DNA from: Datisca glomerata
Taxonomy: Eukaryota; Streptophyta; Magnoliopsida; Cucurbitales; Datiscaceae
DNA: 64,000 nt
Direction of reading: 5' to 3'
Assembly (NCBI GenBank): GCA_003255025.1
Contig: QANY01007196.1
Coordinates: 422,666-486,665 of the forward strand
Part shown: positions 1-12,715 of the stretch, in pieces
How the letters are laid out: the number at the start of each line of letters is the position of its first letter
Position numbering within the stretch: position 1 is the first letter of the stretch
Position numbers and translations under genes: made by a program
Notes under the pieces: generated by a model
What the model saw: only the letters and a program-made list of their open reading frames with translations
What the model was told of the DNA's origin: nothing
The model's database searches: none

Positions 1-3
1 GAG

Positions 4-1066
4 TTGGGCAAGTTTGACATCAGACATGTACCCCGAACCACAATCAAGGTTCAAACACTCGTTGACTTTGTTGTGAAGATGACATTATCCCAAGAAAATA
101 AGGAGTCAGACTGTACAAAAGATGTCACGGCACATGACACGATGGATAGAGGCATAGGAAAGGAACCCTCAGACATGGAAGGGGCACTCTACATGGATGG
201 CTCAACAAACGCACGCGGATTCGAAGCTGGACTAATACTCAAAACATCAGAGGAATCCATAATCAAAAGGGCGATACGCTTCGCATTCAGGACACTGAAC
301 AATGAAGTCGAGTATGAAACTTTGCTCGCATGTATAAGGCTAGCTAAGCACTTAGGGGTAGAGCATCTGAGGGTATTCAGTGACTCTCAGTTGATAGTTA
401 ATCAAGTCAATAAAGATTTTATGGCTAGACACAAGGATGTGAGCATATCAAAGTAAAGTTCTAAAATTGAAGGGAGACTTCAAAGAACGCTCCATAGCGC
501 AGCTACCCCCAAGCAGAGAACACTCATGTAGATGCTCTGGCAACTCTAGCCTCGACCTTTGATACAGATATTAAGAGAACTATCTCGGTTAGGTTTCTTC
601 CAAAACCGATTGTAGATTGATTAGTGACAAGTATTAATAACGTGGACTCACATCCGAGGATATCTTAGACGACCGAGTGGAGTTGGATGAACCCCACATT
701 AGTTACATAACATAGTACAACTCACAGAAGAAGACAATAGTGAAAAAGCAATAACTCAGGTGCTAGATGCTTTGGAGGGTAAAATGGAATTGACACTGAT
801 AAGATTTGAGACTTTATGCTCAATAAGCATCCCTATACTTCAATAAAGATGCTAACATTACCAGATTCACAGTAGGGGACCACGTCCTCCGGGAGGTATA
901 TCAAAATACCCAGGAGCATAAAATGGGTAATCTTAGACCAAATGGGGAAGACCCTTACGTCATTGCACAAATCATTATACCAATAAAGGACCACTCGAGT
1001 ACTCGAGATGCTTGGATGAAAGACCTCGATAAAGGCCACGACCACCGAGGTCTCCTACTCACCTAA
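4..1066 (+). pseudogene. Gypsy pol remnant: RNase H plus integrase C-terminus
   Basis: Residues 1-30 of the opening frame (GKFDIRHVPR) are the tether that precedes the second RNase H of plant gypsy elements. Codons 60-145 are the RNase H itself, with the metal-binding motifs MDGSTN, NNEVEYETLL (the conserved Glu) and FSDSQLIVNQV (the conserved Asp). The frame stops at 456. The domain continues in another frame to about 620, where ALATLASTFDTD is the usual RNase H end. From about 847 the sequence reads FTVGDHVLREV and then LRPNGEDPYVI, the integrase C-terminal GDLVLR and W/N-x-GPY signatures. Only about 200 bp separates these two domains, so the zinc finger and catalytic core of integrase are deleted. 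The product was a replication enzyme of the element. Confidence 0.8.
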
Positions 1067-2075
1067 TATGACTAGGAGAAAAGACCCTGCAATAGGGTGA
1101 AAAGGACCACGATAATATTTCGTGGCGCCTGAGGCCATGGAACCCTTAGATGGAAGACCTCATCCAAGACCATGGCTAGATGAGGCATCATTATCAATTG
1201 AGATGATTTGGATAAAGAACTTGCATTAGGGCGCCCGGGGTCATGGAACCCTCGGATGGAAGACCTCACCCAAGGCCATGACTAGGTGAGGCCTTTTTAT
1301 CACTTAAGATAATTTTGAGAAAGACCTTGCATAGGGAGAAAGGGACCATGATAATATTTCATGGCATCCGAGGTCATGAAACCCTCGAACGGAAGACCTC
1401 TCCAAGACCATGGCTAAATGAGTCATCCTACTCTCCTAAGATGACTAGTAGAAAAGACCCCGCATAGGATAAAAGGACCACTGTAGAATCACGTGGCACC
1501 CGAGCACACAAGAAGCTCGGATGAAAGACCTCAATAAAGGTCAAGGCCTCCTACTCACCTAAGATGACTAGGAGAAAAGACCATGCATAGGGCAAAAGGA
1601 CCACAGTAATATTTCATGGCGCCTGAGGTCGTTGAACCCTGGGATGGAAGACCTCATCCAAGACCATGGCTCGATGAGGCCTCTTTATCAATTGAGATGG
1701 TTTGGATAAAGACCCTGCATTAGGGCACCCGAGGTCATGGAACCCTCAGATAGACGACCTCACCCAAGGCCACGGGTAAGTGAGGCCACCTTATCATTTA
1801 AGATAATTTGGAGAAAGACCTTGCATAGGGCGAAATGACCACAATAATATTTGATGGCGCCCGAGGTCATGGAACCCTCGAATGGAAGACCTCTCCCAAG
1901 ACCATGACTAAATGAGGCCTCCTACTCACCTAAGATGACTAGGAGAAAAGACCTTGCTTTGGGCAGAAAGGACCATAGTAGAATCTCGCGGCACCCGAGC
2001 ACACGAGATGCTCGGATGAAAGATCTTGATAAAGGTCATGGCCGTCGAGGCCTCCTACTCACCTAAGATGAGTAG
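985..2075 (+). repeat. Higher-order tandem repeat, about 490 bp per unit
   Basis: Phrases such as GGAAGACCTC and AAGACCATGG recur every 110-160 bp. Longer landmarks recur about every 490-496 bp: the block with GCTCGGATGAAAGA starts near 1005, 1510 and 2010, and the block with ATAATATTTCRTGGCGCC starts near 1108 and 1600. This is a short basic unit arranged in a higher-order unit present a little over twice. It begins just after the integrase remnant, so it belongs to the element's 3' spacer. Confidence 0.75.
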
Positions 2076-2109
2076 AAGAAAAGATCATGCACATGATAAA
2101 AGAACCACA

Positions 2110-2565
2110 ATAGTATTCCATGATACCCGAAGTCACGTAGATGACTATGACCGTTTCTTAGATGACTAAGAGATCTGAAGTCACGCAGCATCACTAAGAT
2201 GATTATGGGATCCGGAGTCATGCAGATGATTATGAGATTTGTAGTCATGCAGATGATTATGGTCTTCAATCAACTGACGATAAGATCTGAAGTCACGTTG
2301 ATGACTATAACCCCTGACGTCACCCAGATGACTATAAGACCTGACGTCACCCGACTGATTATGAAACCAAAAGTCACACAGATGACTATGATACCCCATG
2401 TCACGTTGTTGGCTAAGATACCCAAAAGACTGCATTACCCAAAGTTACCTAGATAACTATAGTACCCTGCATCACACAGATGGTTACGATATCCTAAGTT
2501 ACCAGATAACTACAGTACCCATAATCATAATTATAAAAATGGCACCCCAAGTCACAGATGACAAT
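2110..2565 (+). repeat. Minisatellite, about 29-bp unit
   Basis: About fifteen degenerate copies of a unit built on GTCACNCAGATGACTATGA plus a variable spacer of about ten bases. Copies near 2280-2400 are the cleanest and the right end decays into AGTTACC-AGATAACTA variants. Open frames through it on both strands are by-products of the period and not genes. Confidence 0.75.
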
Positions 2566-3748
2566 GGTACCAAGACTGGACAAAATCTTACAAGCCTCAA
2601 AGGATCTTGGCACTCTACTGAAGATGACTTTAAAAGATCTCACCATCCATGATTCGTAAAATGTAATTTAAAAAATAAGGAAAAGAAGACACCAAAACCT
2701 AGTGCTAGAAAGCGTGAGCATTGACGACTTACGCCCGCAGACATGTCAACACACGAAGATGCAACAACGGCGTCAAATAGAGCAAACATTGTAGTTCAAA
2801 TTAAGGATGTCAACAATAAGACCAAATACAAACCCACTGCTCAATGAGATACATTTGTTCGATATCCCGAGGACATAAAAGTTTAGGGCATTCAGTAACT
2901 CACGAATATTGTCAAAATTAGGGCTAGCTCAAAGACACTCATTGTACCAAGCTACGCTACAAATCATTATAAATTTCAAATAATGCAATGAACGACTCAG
3001 ACAACTGAATCATTACGTGACTTGGACATACAAAAAAGCTTAGACATTGAGTTACGAGAAAGAGTCAACAACCAAATCATCAAAACCTTCGGTTCTCAGA
3101 CACATATTAGTTTCTGAATAATAACTGAGGATAAAAACAAAAACCCTCAGGATGCACGCCATTGAATGTAATAACTCCATCACCCATCATGAGACATGAG
3201 ATGCCAAAGTAATGTACTGGTTACATGGTCAAACATGGATAAGCATGAGAATGCAATGTAAGATTTTTTCAAAATCCTATCCTTAAGAAGACCCAATAAC
3301 GTCACAGCGTCAAGTCAACCTCACAATAAAGCAATCCCAACGGACTAGTCGTCTTATCACCTACATCAGATCAAATGAATTCAATCCTAACACCAAGTCC
3401 TCATGATGCGTTCAGACGAAGGTGTAAAAGTTTAGTTGTAATGACCACCGATCCACTCAAGCTGCCTGATATTAATCAAAATGAAAACCTTTATACCAAG
3501 AGCAAATTAACAAATATGAAAGAAAGCTCACCTCAGACACAAGATGTCGTGGGATGCCATTGTGAACCAGCATCAATACTTTGATATTTGGGCACAAACT
3601 CCACTGCTTGGTGACCACAACGCCATAACATATACTTGACACTCGATTAAATGCACAGACATAGTCTTGGGTAAAAATTAATGGCTTCCTCAAGAATATA
3701 CTTCTCGACTATATCCCTACGCTCCAGACTCAATAAGTGGGGGCGAAC
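2566..3748. other. Gypsy 3' spacer, non-coding
   Basis: Sequence between the minisatellite and the 3' LTR. I recognise no protein domain on either strand. It ends in the purine tract that would prime plus-strand synthesis. Short open frames at 3375-3584 (+) and 3472-3693 (-) overlap each other and match nothing I know. Confidence 0.5.
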
Positions 3749-4410
3749 TGTAGGGGAGAAAAAACACTCGGGTTAAGACCCACTCAATAATATTTTTGAA
3801 CAAGACTCAATACTCTCATTCTAGGAGAGGGCCCGCATTAAGTCCAAACCGATGACTCTTCCTTGACAGAGGTCACCATGATGACCGATGCCCACTCCAC
3901 GACCGAGACGATGAACATGACCCTGCCTACACTTATACTATTGAGGTCACGTGGATGATTGAAGTCCTCTCATACCTAGATCGCAGCTACTTAAGATAGC
4001 CGAGATCATTCTCCCAGCACAACAAAAATATGATAATTAGTCATACACGATGAGATAGGTACGCAACAAATCTATAACGCAAGCTCAATGGTTGCTAATG
4101 ATGATAAGATAATAACCAAAATATCCCGATTAGGGGTATATTCTCCATGAATATCTTTATTAAGGAGGAAGATACATTGTACCGAGATGTTTGACTGATA
4201 CAGAAAATCTTTATAAATATATGATGATCCTAATTAAATGGTAAACAATTCTCCACACTGCTAATACTCTTTAAACACTCTACTGACTTGATCGTCGGAG
4301 TGTGGTAGGTGGGGCACTCCCGGTGTTCTGTTTACTGCTTTCACGATCGTTCTTGATTTTTATTGACTCCGGAGACGAATCACCGAGTGGCGCGTGACGG
4401 TCCTCTCACA
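3749..4410 (+). repeat. 3' LTR of the gypsy element
   Basis: It starts TGTAGGGGAG directly after the purine tract and ends CTCTCACA, giving TG...CA ends with matching inverted termini. A TATA-like TATAAATATATG lies near 4212, as expected for an LTR promoter. The partner LTR is outside the window, so the boundaries rest on end motifs only; length 662 bp. Confidence 0.7.
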
Positions 4411-7040
4411 TTAACAATTCAGACTGTCAAATGAGATCTTAATAGACTCAATCTGACAGTTATAAAATTATAAAATAAGAAGTTGACAAAATAATTTAAA
4501 AATATTATAATTCTCATCACACTTTTAATATATTAAAAATTAAAGATTAGCATTGGATTAATAACAAAATCTTAATCTCCATGTACGCTCCAATTTTTTC
4601 ACGTTACCAATATTTCTAGTTTTGTCTGTCTGTGAATGTTGTCAATGTTTAAAAAAACACACATTTATTGTTGGCTTCTGTATCATTAATATTTCTCATC
4701 TGTCTTTCCCTTTCTCACTTTTTTTTTAACTATCATTGCCATTTCTGTATAAAAGAAATCCGCCAAGTTCTTAAGCTTTAATGACTGCCAACTGCTAATG
4801 TGTTACAAATCCAGGCAGTAAAACCTGTCATCAAGGGTACTAAATATTTAAAGATCGAATTTATGTATGAAAATCCATCATTTATTTAGAATTCAATACA
4901 AATATATATTCCATAAAATAAAACTTTGAATTCTCAAACTAATGCATGTCACTTAATTCACGTTTATTCGTATGAGAACCACAATTTTTTTTTACTAAAT
5001 AAATTCTATTATAATCTTTGTTACCCTGTTATGATCCAATCATAGTGTTTCATGTTTTGAATAATCATTATTAATCTTCATTCATGGTGAGAACTACTAT
5101 TTTTAAATGAAGTATAGCACGTGTAACTGCATATACAATTGAGCCACAAGAGAAGTCCTTATACCTAATAAGTAATCAAGTATTCTTCTTTTCTATTAAT
5201 GAACTTTGTTTTAAGTTTTAAAATTTGATCAATCATATTGTTTTCATATATTGAGTAATAATTATAAACTTCTGTGTTCTACTTTAATAATAAATTTCTA
5301 ATATTTTTTTACCATTAAAAAATATAAGATCTACAAAAAAGTGTTCAGAAAAACGGAGTAATCCAACTCAACCGATAGGATATATTCACATGAAGTGTAA
5401 AGTTACCAAAACAACAATTTGGTTTATTTTCTTGTTAAATTGCAAGGGTGTCAAATGAGAAAAACACGCAATGTGAAAGATGATTTCATAACAACTCAGA
5501 ATCACAAAATGCTAAAACCTATCAAATAGTTCCTGATGTTGAAAGGAAACTAATTTCGTTTTTTTGCTATATGTTTTTAATGAATTATTTTATCTTATTA
5601 AACTAAATTGTAAAAACGGTCATATATTCTCTATATAGTTTTTTAACAATTTATTTTTGTACTTAAACAGTTTTGCAATTAAACCCATATGGTAAAAAAT
5701 CTTTTAGTTTTTTCAAAAAAATAATATTTTCTTTCCTAAAAGTATTGATAAAAAATTAGCATTATTTTATTTTATTTTTTCACACTGTAAATTAAGAGCC
5801 TATTAATTAAATACTACGAACATAATACATAATTTATTCGATGAAGAATTTATTAAGTTGAACACATAAAATATTTAAATTGCATGAGATGTTTTTATAA
5901 ATCTAATTTTTTTAATTATTGTTTTGCAATTTAATCTTATTTAATGATTACGTAGAGAAAATGAGAAAAGGAAAGGAAAAGGAAAAGAAAGAGAAAATTA
6001 ATGAAGGATGAGCACTAATTAAAGAATGTTTGGTACAAAAAATTGGAAGACAGCAAAGCATTATCTCATTAAGAAACAGAAAGTGTTAGCCGTAGAGTAG
6101 TATGTGGGGACCAGCAATTTTCAAAAACCGCTGAGCTGGACCCCACACGTTTTTACCTCTTTTGCTAACTTCAAAACAACCTCGTCTTTAATTCGTTTCA
6201 CCGTCTCCTCCAAACGTACTCATTTCGTAGCATCTACATTACACCATTGGATCATTCAACATACGTTAAATTTGATTTTACTTTATATTTATCTCATAAA
6301 TGAATGAGTAATTCTAAGAGCATTAAATAATTAATAAAATTTAAAGTGATAGAATAATTATATAATAATTTAGAAATTATTTTAATAAATCATTAAATAT
6401 TAATCAATAATTATTATTATATCATTTATTTACTTAAATTTAATTAATTAATTAATCATTTTAGAATGATTCTAAATGAATATATAAAAAAACTTAATTT
6501 ATACTATAAAGTGTACGGATGATTTATCAAAAATATAATATAGGTGGTCATAATGAGGTTTAATTTATACTCTGATGATTTTTGCAAATTCATATTCTCA
6601 TGACTAGTCAGTTAATTTTTAATCAAGTGTTATTTTTTCTGAAGAGTGTATAGATGATCTCACGCGTATATTAGATGACTACTATAGTAATATTCTTGAA
6701 TAGATTTAATAATTTTATAGAACAAAACCATATAGTATCGTTGTTATGTATCAATACACATGAGTGAGACTACTCATGCATTTTTTAATCAAGAGTTTAT
6801 TTATTTTTTAGATATTTATTTATCGGAAGAGATATATTATGATGTTAATGCATATTTTTCTTTTGTTGGGGGTGATTCTTTCAGAGTAATCCTACCTTGA
6901 ATCACCTCAAATTCTACAGTACCGTGACAATACCATATAATTTTCCTGTTTTGTTTTTTTAAGAATAAATTTTCCTGTTTTATGATTACGATTAAAATAT
7001 GGAAAGATCTCTTAAAATCCCACTCTTATTGCCTTTAATT
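4411..7040. other. AT-rich intergenic region upstream of the TMK gene
   Basis: No protein-coding stretch can be supported. It is strongly AT-rich with many short A/T homopolymers and contains one candidate MITE (6308-6475). The last few hundred bases should hold the TMK promoter, but I cannot single out a convincing TATA box. Confidence 0.5.
6308..6475. repeat. Candidate AT-rich MITE
   Basis: The left end (TTCTAAGAGCATTAAATAATTAAT) resembles the reverse complement of the right end (TTCTAAAATGATTAATTAATT), giving imperfect terminal inverted repeats around about 165 bp of almost pure A/T. Low complexity makes chance similarity possible. Confidence 0.3.
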
Positions 7041-7041
7041 G

Positions 7042-7069
7042 CTCTCTCTCTCTCTCTCTGTCTCTCTCC
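7042..7069 (+). repeat. (CT)n microsatellite in the TMK leader
   Basis: A near-perfect CT run about 220 bp upstream of the TMK start codon. Pyrimidine tracts of this kind are common in plant core promoters and 5' leaders, so it may lie at or near the transcription start. Confidence 0.7.
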
Positions 7070-7287
7070 TTTCCCTCCATCTTTGACGCTTTCACTTCCG
7101 TTTTCATTCTCTTTCTCATAAACAAGAGAAAGAGAAAAAAGACGTTTTGGGGTTTAATCTGTTCTTTAGGCTTTACGATTGAACATTGTTGAACCCTGGA
7201 TTTTGTTACTGATTCCGTTACCGCCCGGGGAATTCAATTTGCATTTTCCTGCATTTTCTCTCAGATTCTTTCCTGGGAAAAGAAAAT

Positions 7288-10200
7288 ATGAGGGATTCCC
7301 ATCGGGGTTTTGGGGGTTTCTTCGTGATATTTTCGTTGTTGGTTCTCGTTTTCTCTCCCTTTGTTCGTTCTCAGACCGGCGGTGACGGTTCGGCAATGCT
7401 TATCCTCCGGAACAGCATCAATGCCCCGAGCTCGCTAGGATGGTCCGGCTCCGATTGCTGCAACTGGGACCACGTGAAGTGTGATACTCAGAAACGGGTT
7501 GTAAAGATCCAAATCGGAGGCCAAAATCTCAAAGGCTCACTTCCACCGGAGCTTATCAACCTCTCTGCGTTGGTACAATTGGAGGTTCAGGAGAACGGAC
7601 TAACCGGGCCGTTTCCCAATTTGGGGGGCTCATTGGAGGTACTACTGGCCCATGACAACTCTTTCACTTCTTTCCCGGCCGATTTTTTCGCGAAGAAATC
7701 GGCACTGCGAGTCGTAAATATCGACGATAATTCCTTCTCCGCGTGGCAAATTCCGAATAGCATCCAAGACGCTTCGATGCTACAGGATTTCTCGGCGAAC
7801 GGCGCTAACATTACGGGAAGAGTCCCCGGTATTTTTGGCGGCGGCGCGTTTCCAAGTCTCACCAGTTTGCATTTGGCAATGAACAATCTTGTAGGTGAAA
7901 TTCCTGCGACCTTTTCTGGTTCTTCGATTCAGTCGTTCTGGTTGAATGGGCAAAGCTCAAAGCTGAATGGCTCGATTGCGGTGTTGCAAAATATGACTAG
8001 TTTGGGTGATGTTTGGTTACATGGGAACCAATTTACAGGTCCTTTACCGGATTTCACCAACCTACAAAATTTGCAGAATTTGAGTTTGAGAGATAATCAG
8101 CTTACGGGTATTGTTCCAATGTCTTTGGTGAACTTGAAATCGCTTATGGTTGTGAATTTGACTAATAATTTACTTCAAGGACCTACTCCAAAGTTCAACC
8201 CTAATGTTCAGCTAGATATGAAACAAGGGTCTAATAGGTTTTGCACAGATACTCCTGGTATTCCTTGTGAGTCCCGTGTAAACGCTTTGTTATCTGTTGC
8301 CCAATCAATGTTTTACCCCAAAAATTTTGCAGACAGATGGAGGGGAAATAACCCTTGTAATGGTTGGACTGGAATTACTTGTACTGGCCTCCCTGGAAAT
8401 GAAAACATCACGATCATTAATTTCGAGAACTTGGGTCTTACAGGGACTATTTCTCCTAGTTTTGCATCGCTTACATCCGTGCAAAAACTGGTTCTCTCAA
8501 ATAATTTTCTGACGGGTACAATACCACCTGAGCTTGCAACTATGCCTAATCTTGCTTTACTAGATGTTTCTAACAACAGGCTGTATGGTAAAGTGCCTTC
8601 TTTCAACCATGTGGCTGTAAACACTGATGGGAACCCTGATATTGGTAAGGATCAGAGTAGTATACCTTCGGCTGGACCATCCGGAGGGTCGTCCACTGGT
8701 GCAGGTGGTGATGGCTCATCTGGGGGTAAAAAGAAATCTCGGACTGGAGTGGTTGTAGGGTCAGTTGTTGGGAGTATTGGTGGATTGCTTTTAGTTGGGG
8801 CTGCATGTTTGTTCCTATACACTAGAAAGCAAAGGCATCGCGGTAGAGTACAAAGCCCGAATACAGTGGTGATACATCCTCGTCATTCTGGGGACCAAAA
8901 TGCAGTGAAGATCACAGTTGCCGCGCCTACTGTCAGTGGCGGTGAAAATGAACAACTTAGTCCTTCAAGCAGTGGACCTAGTGACATTCATGTGGTTGAA
9001 GCAGGAAATATGGTCATTTCCATTCAGGTTTTAAAGAATGTGACTAATAATTTCAGTGAAGAAAATATATTAGGGAGAGGGGGTTTTGGGACTGTTTACA
9101 AAGGGGAATTGCACGATGGCACCAAGATTGCAGTGAAGAGGATGGAGTCTGGAGTTTTGGGTGAGAAGGGTTTGAGTGAATTTCAGGCTGAGATTACAGT
9201 TCTTACAAAGGTCCGTCACAGAAATTTGGTTGCCCTTCTAGGATATTGCTTGGATGGAAATGAAAGGCTTCTTGTTTATGAATACATGCCTCAAGGAACA
9301 CTTAGTCGGCATCTTTTCAATTGGAAAGATGAAGGATTGAAACCCCTCGAGTGGACAAGAAGGCTAACTATAGCTTTGGATGTTGCCAGAGGCGTTGAAT
9401 ACTTGCACGGCTTAGCACATCAAAGCTTTATTCATCGGGATCTTAAACCATCCAACATTCTTCTTGGAGATGATATGCGGGCTAAAGTTTCTGACTTTGG
9501 GCTGGTACGTCTTGCTCCAGAAGGCAAGGCCTCTATTGAAACTAGACTTGCTGGAACATTTGGCTATCTTGCTCCAGAATATGCAGGTACTCTTTGCTCT
9601 CTTTTCTTCCTAAGATGTATGAAGTATCAAAGTGTTGATTTTTCTTTTCTATATGATGGTATGAAAAACGTGGTTCGTCTTTAAGTTGGCCTAAGATGTG
9701 TAGTGAGTATACTGAATGGAAATTCTGCAACATCATATTACCGTTTAAACTGAAAAATGACAGAAATTCAGGGTAGATGCTTCTTTTCCATTTTCATCAT
9801 GAGTCTTCTGCCTGACAGAACGTTTTTTTATGTTTTAGTGGACAATTAGGTGGCTTCCATTGAAATTCATGTTGTGAAGTTCTATTCAACTGAATGACTA
9901 CTAACTTTGGTTAATGCCTTGAATTGGTAGAAGGGTCCATTTTTATTTTAACCAAAGTAAATGTCGAAATTCTTTGAGTCAATAATCCAACTAGTTTATG
10001 ACCAGCTCATTTCTTTCGTTGCAGTTCATTGTTGCAGTCATTTATCCATCGCCTCTTTGTTTTCGTTTATGCATGTTATCATCTGTAATGATCTCTTAGG
10101 TTTTGAATACATTTCTTGTCGTTTTATTTTCTCTCAATCTAATGGTGAAATGCTGTAATGTCAAGTCCACTATTTTCATGTGAATATATTCACGTGTCTT

Positions 10201-10858
10201 TATGCATCTTCTCCTCTGCTTGTTCCCATATTTTCATCTTTCTTCGCTTTATTCCTCTTTTCAATTGAAGCATAAAGATCCCATTTCAAGTCAATTAATA
10301 CCAAAATTTCATGGTGACTGAGCAGTGACCGGAAGAGTAACAACCAAGGTTGATGTCTATAGCTTCGGCGTAATTCTAATGGAGATGATTACTGGTAGAA
10401 AAGCACTCGATGAATCCCAACCTGAAGAAAGCTTGCACCTTGTTACATGGTTTCGCAGAATGCAAATCAATAAAGAAGGTTTCAAAAAGGCAATAGACCC
10501 TACAATTGATTTTGACGAGGATACTCTTGCTAGTATTAGAACAGTTTCCGAGTTGGCCGGCCACTGCTGCGCTCGAGAGCCGTACCAGAGGCCTGATATG
10601 GGTCATGCAGTAAATGTGCTTTCGTCCCTTGTAGAGCTTTGGAGACCATCAGAACCAGATTCAGAGGAGATATATGGTATTGACCTTGATATGACCTTAC
10701 CGCAGGCTCTTAAGAAGTGGCAAGCTTTCGAAGGAAGAACTAACTTGGACGAAACCTCTTCATCGGCTTTCTTACAAACTGGAGATAATACTCAGAATAG
10801 CATACCTAATCGACCTTCTGGCTTTGCTGACTCGTTCAACTCGATCGATGGGCGATGA
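7288..10858 (+). CDS. TMK1-like: TMK-family LRR receptor-like kinase
   Basis: Two exons, 7288-9586 and 10326-10858, joined through a phase-1 GT-AG intron (the split codon is GTG, Val), give 943 aa; Arabidopsis TMK1 is about that size. Residues 1-28 are a signal peptide. An N-terminal LRR cap ([12 protein letters not shown], 55-66) leads into one LRR block (about 70-310). A non-LRR cysteine island ([13 protein letters not shown], 355-367) and a short second LRR block to about 440 follow, the split ectodomain typical of TMKs. A Gly/Ser-rich linker precedes the membrane span (487-511). The kinase has [11 protein letters not shown] (596-606), the ATP-site Lys617, HRD at 716-718, DFG at 736-738 and [10 protein letters not shown] (756-765), so it looks active. 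TMKs act at the plasma membrane in auxin-linked cell expansion. The 739-bp intron falls right after the APE motif. Confidence in family is high; which TMK paralogue is inference. Confidence 0.95.
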
Positions 10859-11320
10859 TGTTAGGTGGTTTATGATGTTCGTTCCTCAGCCTTTCATTGT
10901 CCCTTGTGCTCTTCCCCTCTTACTCTCTGGTGGTTTTCTCCCTTTAAGAGATCGAAAAGCCTTTTTCTTTCTTTTTTCTCTCTTTTTGGGTATTGTAGAC
11001 TTAAGAAGGAGGTGATCTTTATAAAGGAGTGTGATTAGGTATAGCTGAATTTATCTTTATGCAATTTGTTAATTCTACAAGCTTTGAGGAAGGTATGGAC
11101 CATTTGGCTTCGCTGTACAGAAATTTCGAAGAAAATGTGGTGTGAGCCTTGCCATCATTGTTGACATACTATTCAAAATTACTTGTCTTGCAGGGATACA
11201 CAGAAGATGAGTGGGGCATCAATATTTGTCCAAACATAATTTATAGCTTGACATAATGTTATTATCAAAGAATATTGACAAGAAAATAATTATGATGTGA
11301 TCTAGGTTAATAAAATTTAT
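10859..11320 (+). other. TMK 3' untranslated region and flank
   Basis: T-rich sequence follows the TGA stop. A possible polyadenylation signal AATAAA lies at about 11310 and weaker A/T elements occur earlier. No coding signal beyond an out-of-frame open stretch that overlaps the end of the gene. Confidence 0.45.
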
Positions 11321-12715
11321 GGGAAATTCCTTTGACATTTCATGTAGTTTACTTAAATGACAGTTATTCAATATGAAAAATGAAATAAATATCATTTAAC
11401 GTCAAGTTTCTCTGACAAAAAAACACCTTGATAAATTTCAAACTAATACTGTATGAATAATATATAATATTAAATTATTCATCATTTTATTCCTCATTCT
11501 AAGAATGTTAAAATTTATTTATTTTAATATTTAAGAATACACCTAAACATAAAAAAATCTAGGTTGACTTATGGTTGGATCAGATTAGTTATAGAGATAA
11601 TATTTTATTTTCACACCTAATTATCAAATTTTTAACAAAATGAATTTATTTGTTAGTTTTCAAACTAGATGAATGTCTATATCATTTATGTAAATTATAA
11701 AAAATGTCAGATAATTTTTTCCTAAAATTTAATAGAAATGACACTATTTAGATACTTTTAAAATTTTAAATATAATTTTGTCTATAATTTTTAAAAAAAA
11801 ACATCATACACAACACTTCTCTATGAATAATAATTAAATCTAGCAAATTTGATTAAACTAAATAATTTTTCATATTTATTTAGTTCTAGTTTATCTTTTT
11901 ATTATTAGATTTAAATGTTTTATCCTTCCTCTCTATCGTTCTCTCTATTTATATCTATTAAAATATACATCTCTCTATCTCTCTCTAGACATCTCCCCCT
12001 CTCTCTATTCCTCTCTATCTATTTAATTTTTGGAGAAAATTTTGAATTATATTTGGTTGTATTTAGTAGAATATTAATAGAGACTCTCTGTTTCTCTTAA
12101 TTAATAGGTAAATGAATATATTAATAGAAATTCTCTCTCTATCTCTCCAAATTTATTTCATTTATCATTGAGTTGAGATAGAGAGAGATTCAAAGAGAGA
12201 TCCAAAGAGAGATGTCATATATATGTTATATATTCTAGATGGTCGTTTGGTTAGAGTAATGTGCTTGGTAAAGTACGTTGTAAACTTATTTTTTGACATT
12301 TTCTCATGTTTATTTCAAGTAATCGCATTTGACATGATATAATTATTTAACATGATTAATAATAGTCCCACATTATTTTTCTAACCACTTTCCCTCAAAA
12401 ATTTATTTTATCAAATAACCTTTTCAATTTACGTACTCAACTCTACATAAAAACATCATTATTCTCAACTCTAAAAAAATAACTTTTTTACTAGTATTTA
12501 TTGTGTTCCCCATGAATTTGTTCCTTAAAAAAACAACAAAACAATGTGGGCTTGTTGGAAACCAATTTTTCAGTAAAATTTTAGAAGAAAACGAATGTCA
12601 TTTTAGTCTTTCTTTTTCAGTTGTCACAAAAAATAGATTTTTGAGTATTTTATAGTATTTTTAAAAAAATAATTAAAATATAATATTTTTTAAATTAATT
12701 TCACGTAAAAAATAT
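11321..12715. other. AT-rich intergenic DNA with CT/GA simple repeats
   Basis: No gene is visible. CT-rich runs (about 11925-12030 and 12133-12150) and GA-rich runs (about 12175-12215) are near complements of each other, so the transcript could fold, but simple sequence makes this expected. Confidence 0.5.

Larger units (their letters stand above)
1..4410 (+). mobile_element. Ty3/gypsy retrotransposon, Tat-like lineage, 3' portion
   Basis: The window opens inside the pol gene of an LTR retrotransposon that runs off the left edge. In order it shows a plant-type RNase H domain, an integrase C-terminal remnant, a long non-coding stretch with two tandem-repeat blocks, a purine-rich tract (3736-3747, AGTGGGGGCGAA) and a 3' LTR (3749-4410). 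A second, plant/archaeal-type RNase H and a long repeat-bearing spacer between pol and the 3' LTR are features of the Tat lineage; the lineage call is inference from that layout. Pol is broken by frameshifts and by loss of the integrase core, so the copy is dead. The 5' half lies outside the window. Confidence 0.8.

Noticed and set aside
2181..2456. Overlapping open frames on both strands (His/Asp-rich and Met/Thr-rich)
   Set aside because: They follow the 29-bp minisatellite period and begin and end with it.
7587..7886. 99-codon minus-strand frame inside the TMK gene
   Set aside because: Shadow of the strongly coding plus strand in the LRR region.
10325..10858. A separate 177-codon gene starting with GTG
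   Set aside because: It is the second exon of the TMK gene: the acceptor AG precedes it, the split Val codon restores the frame, and it supplies the missing kinase C-lobe.
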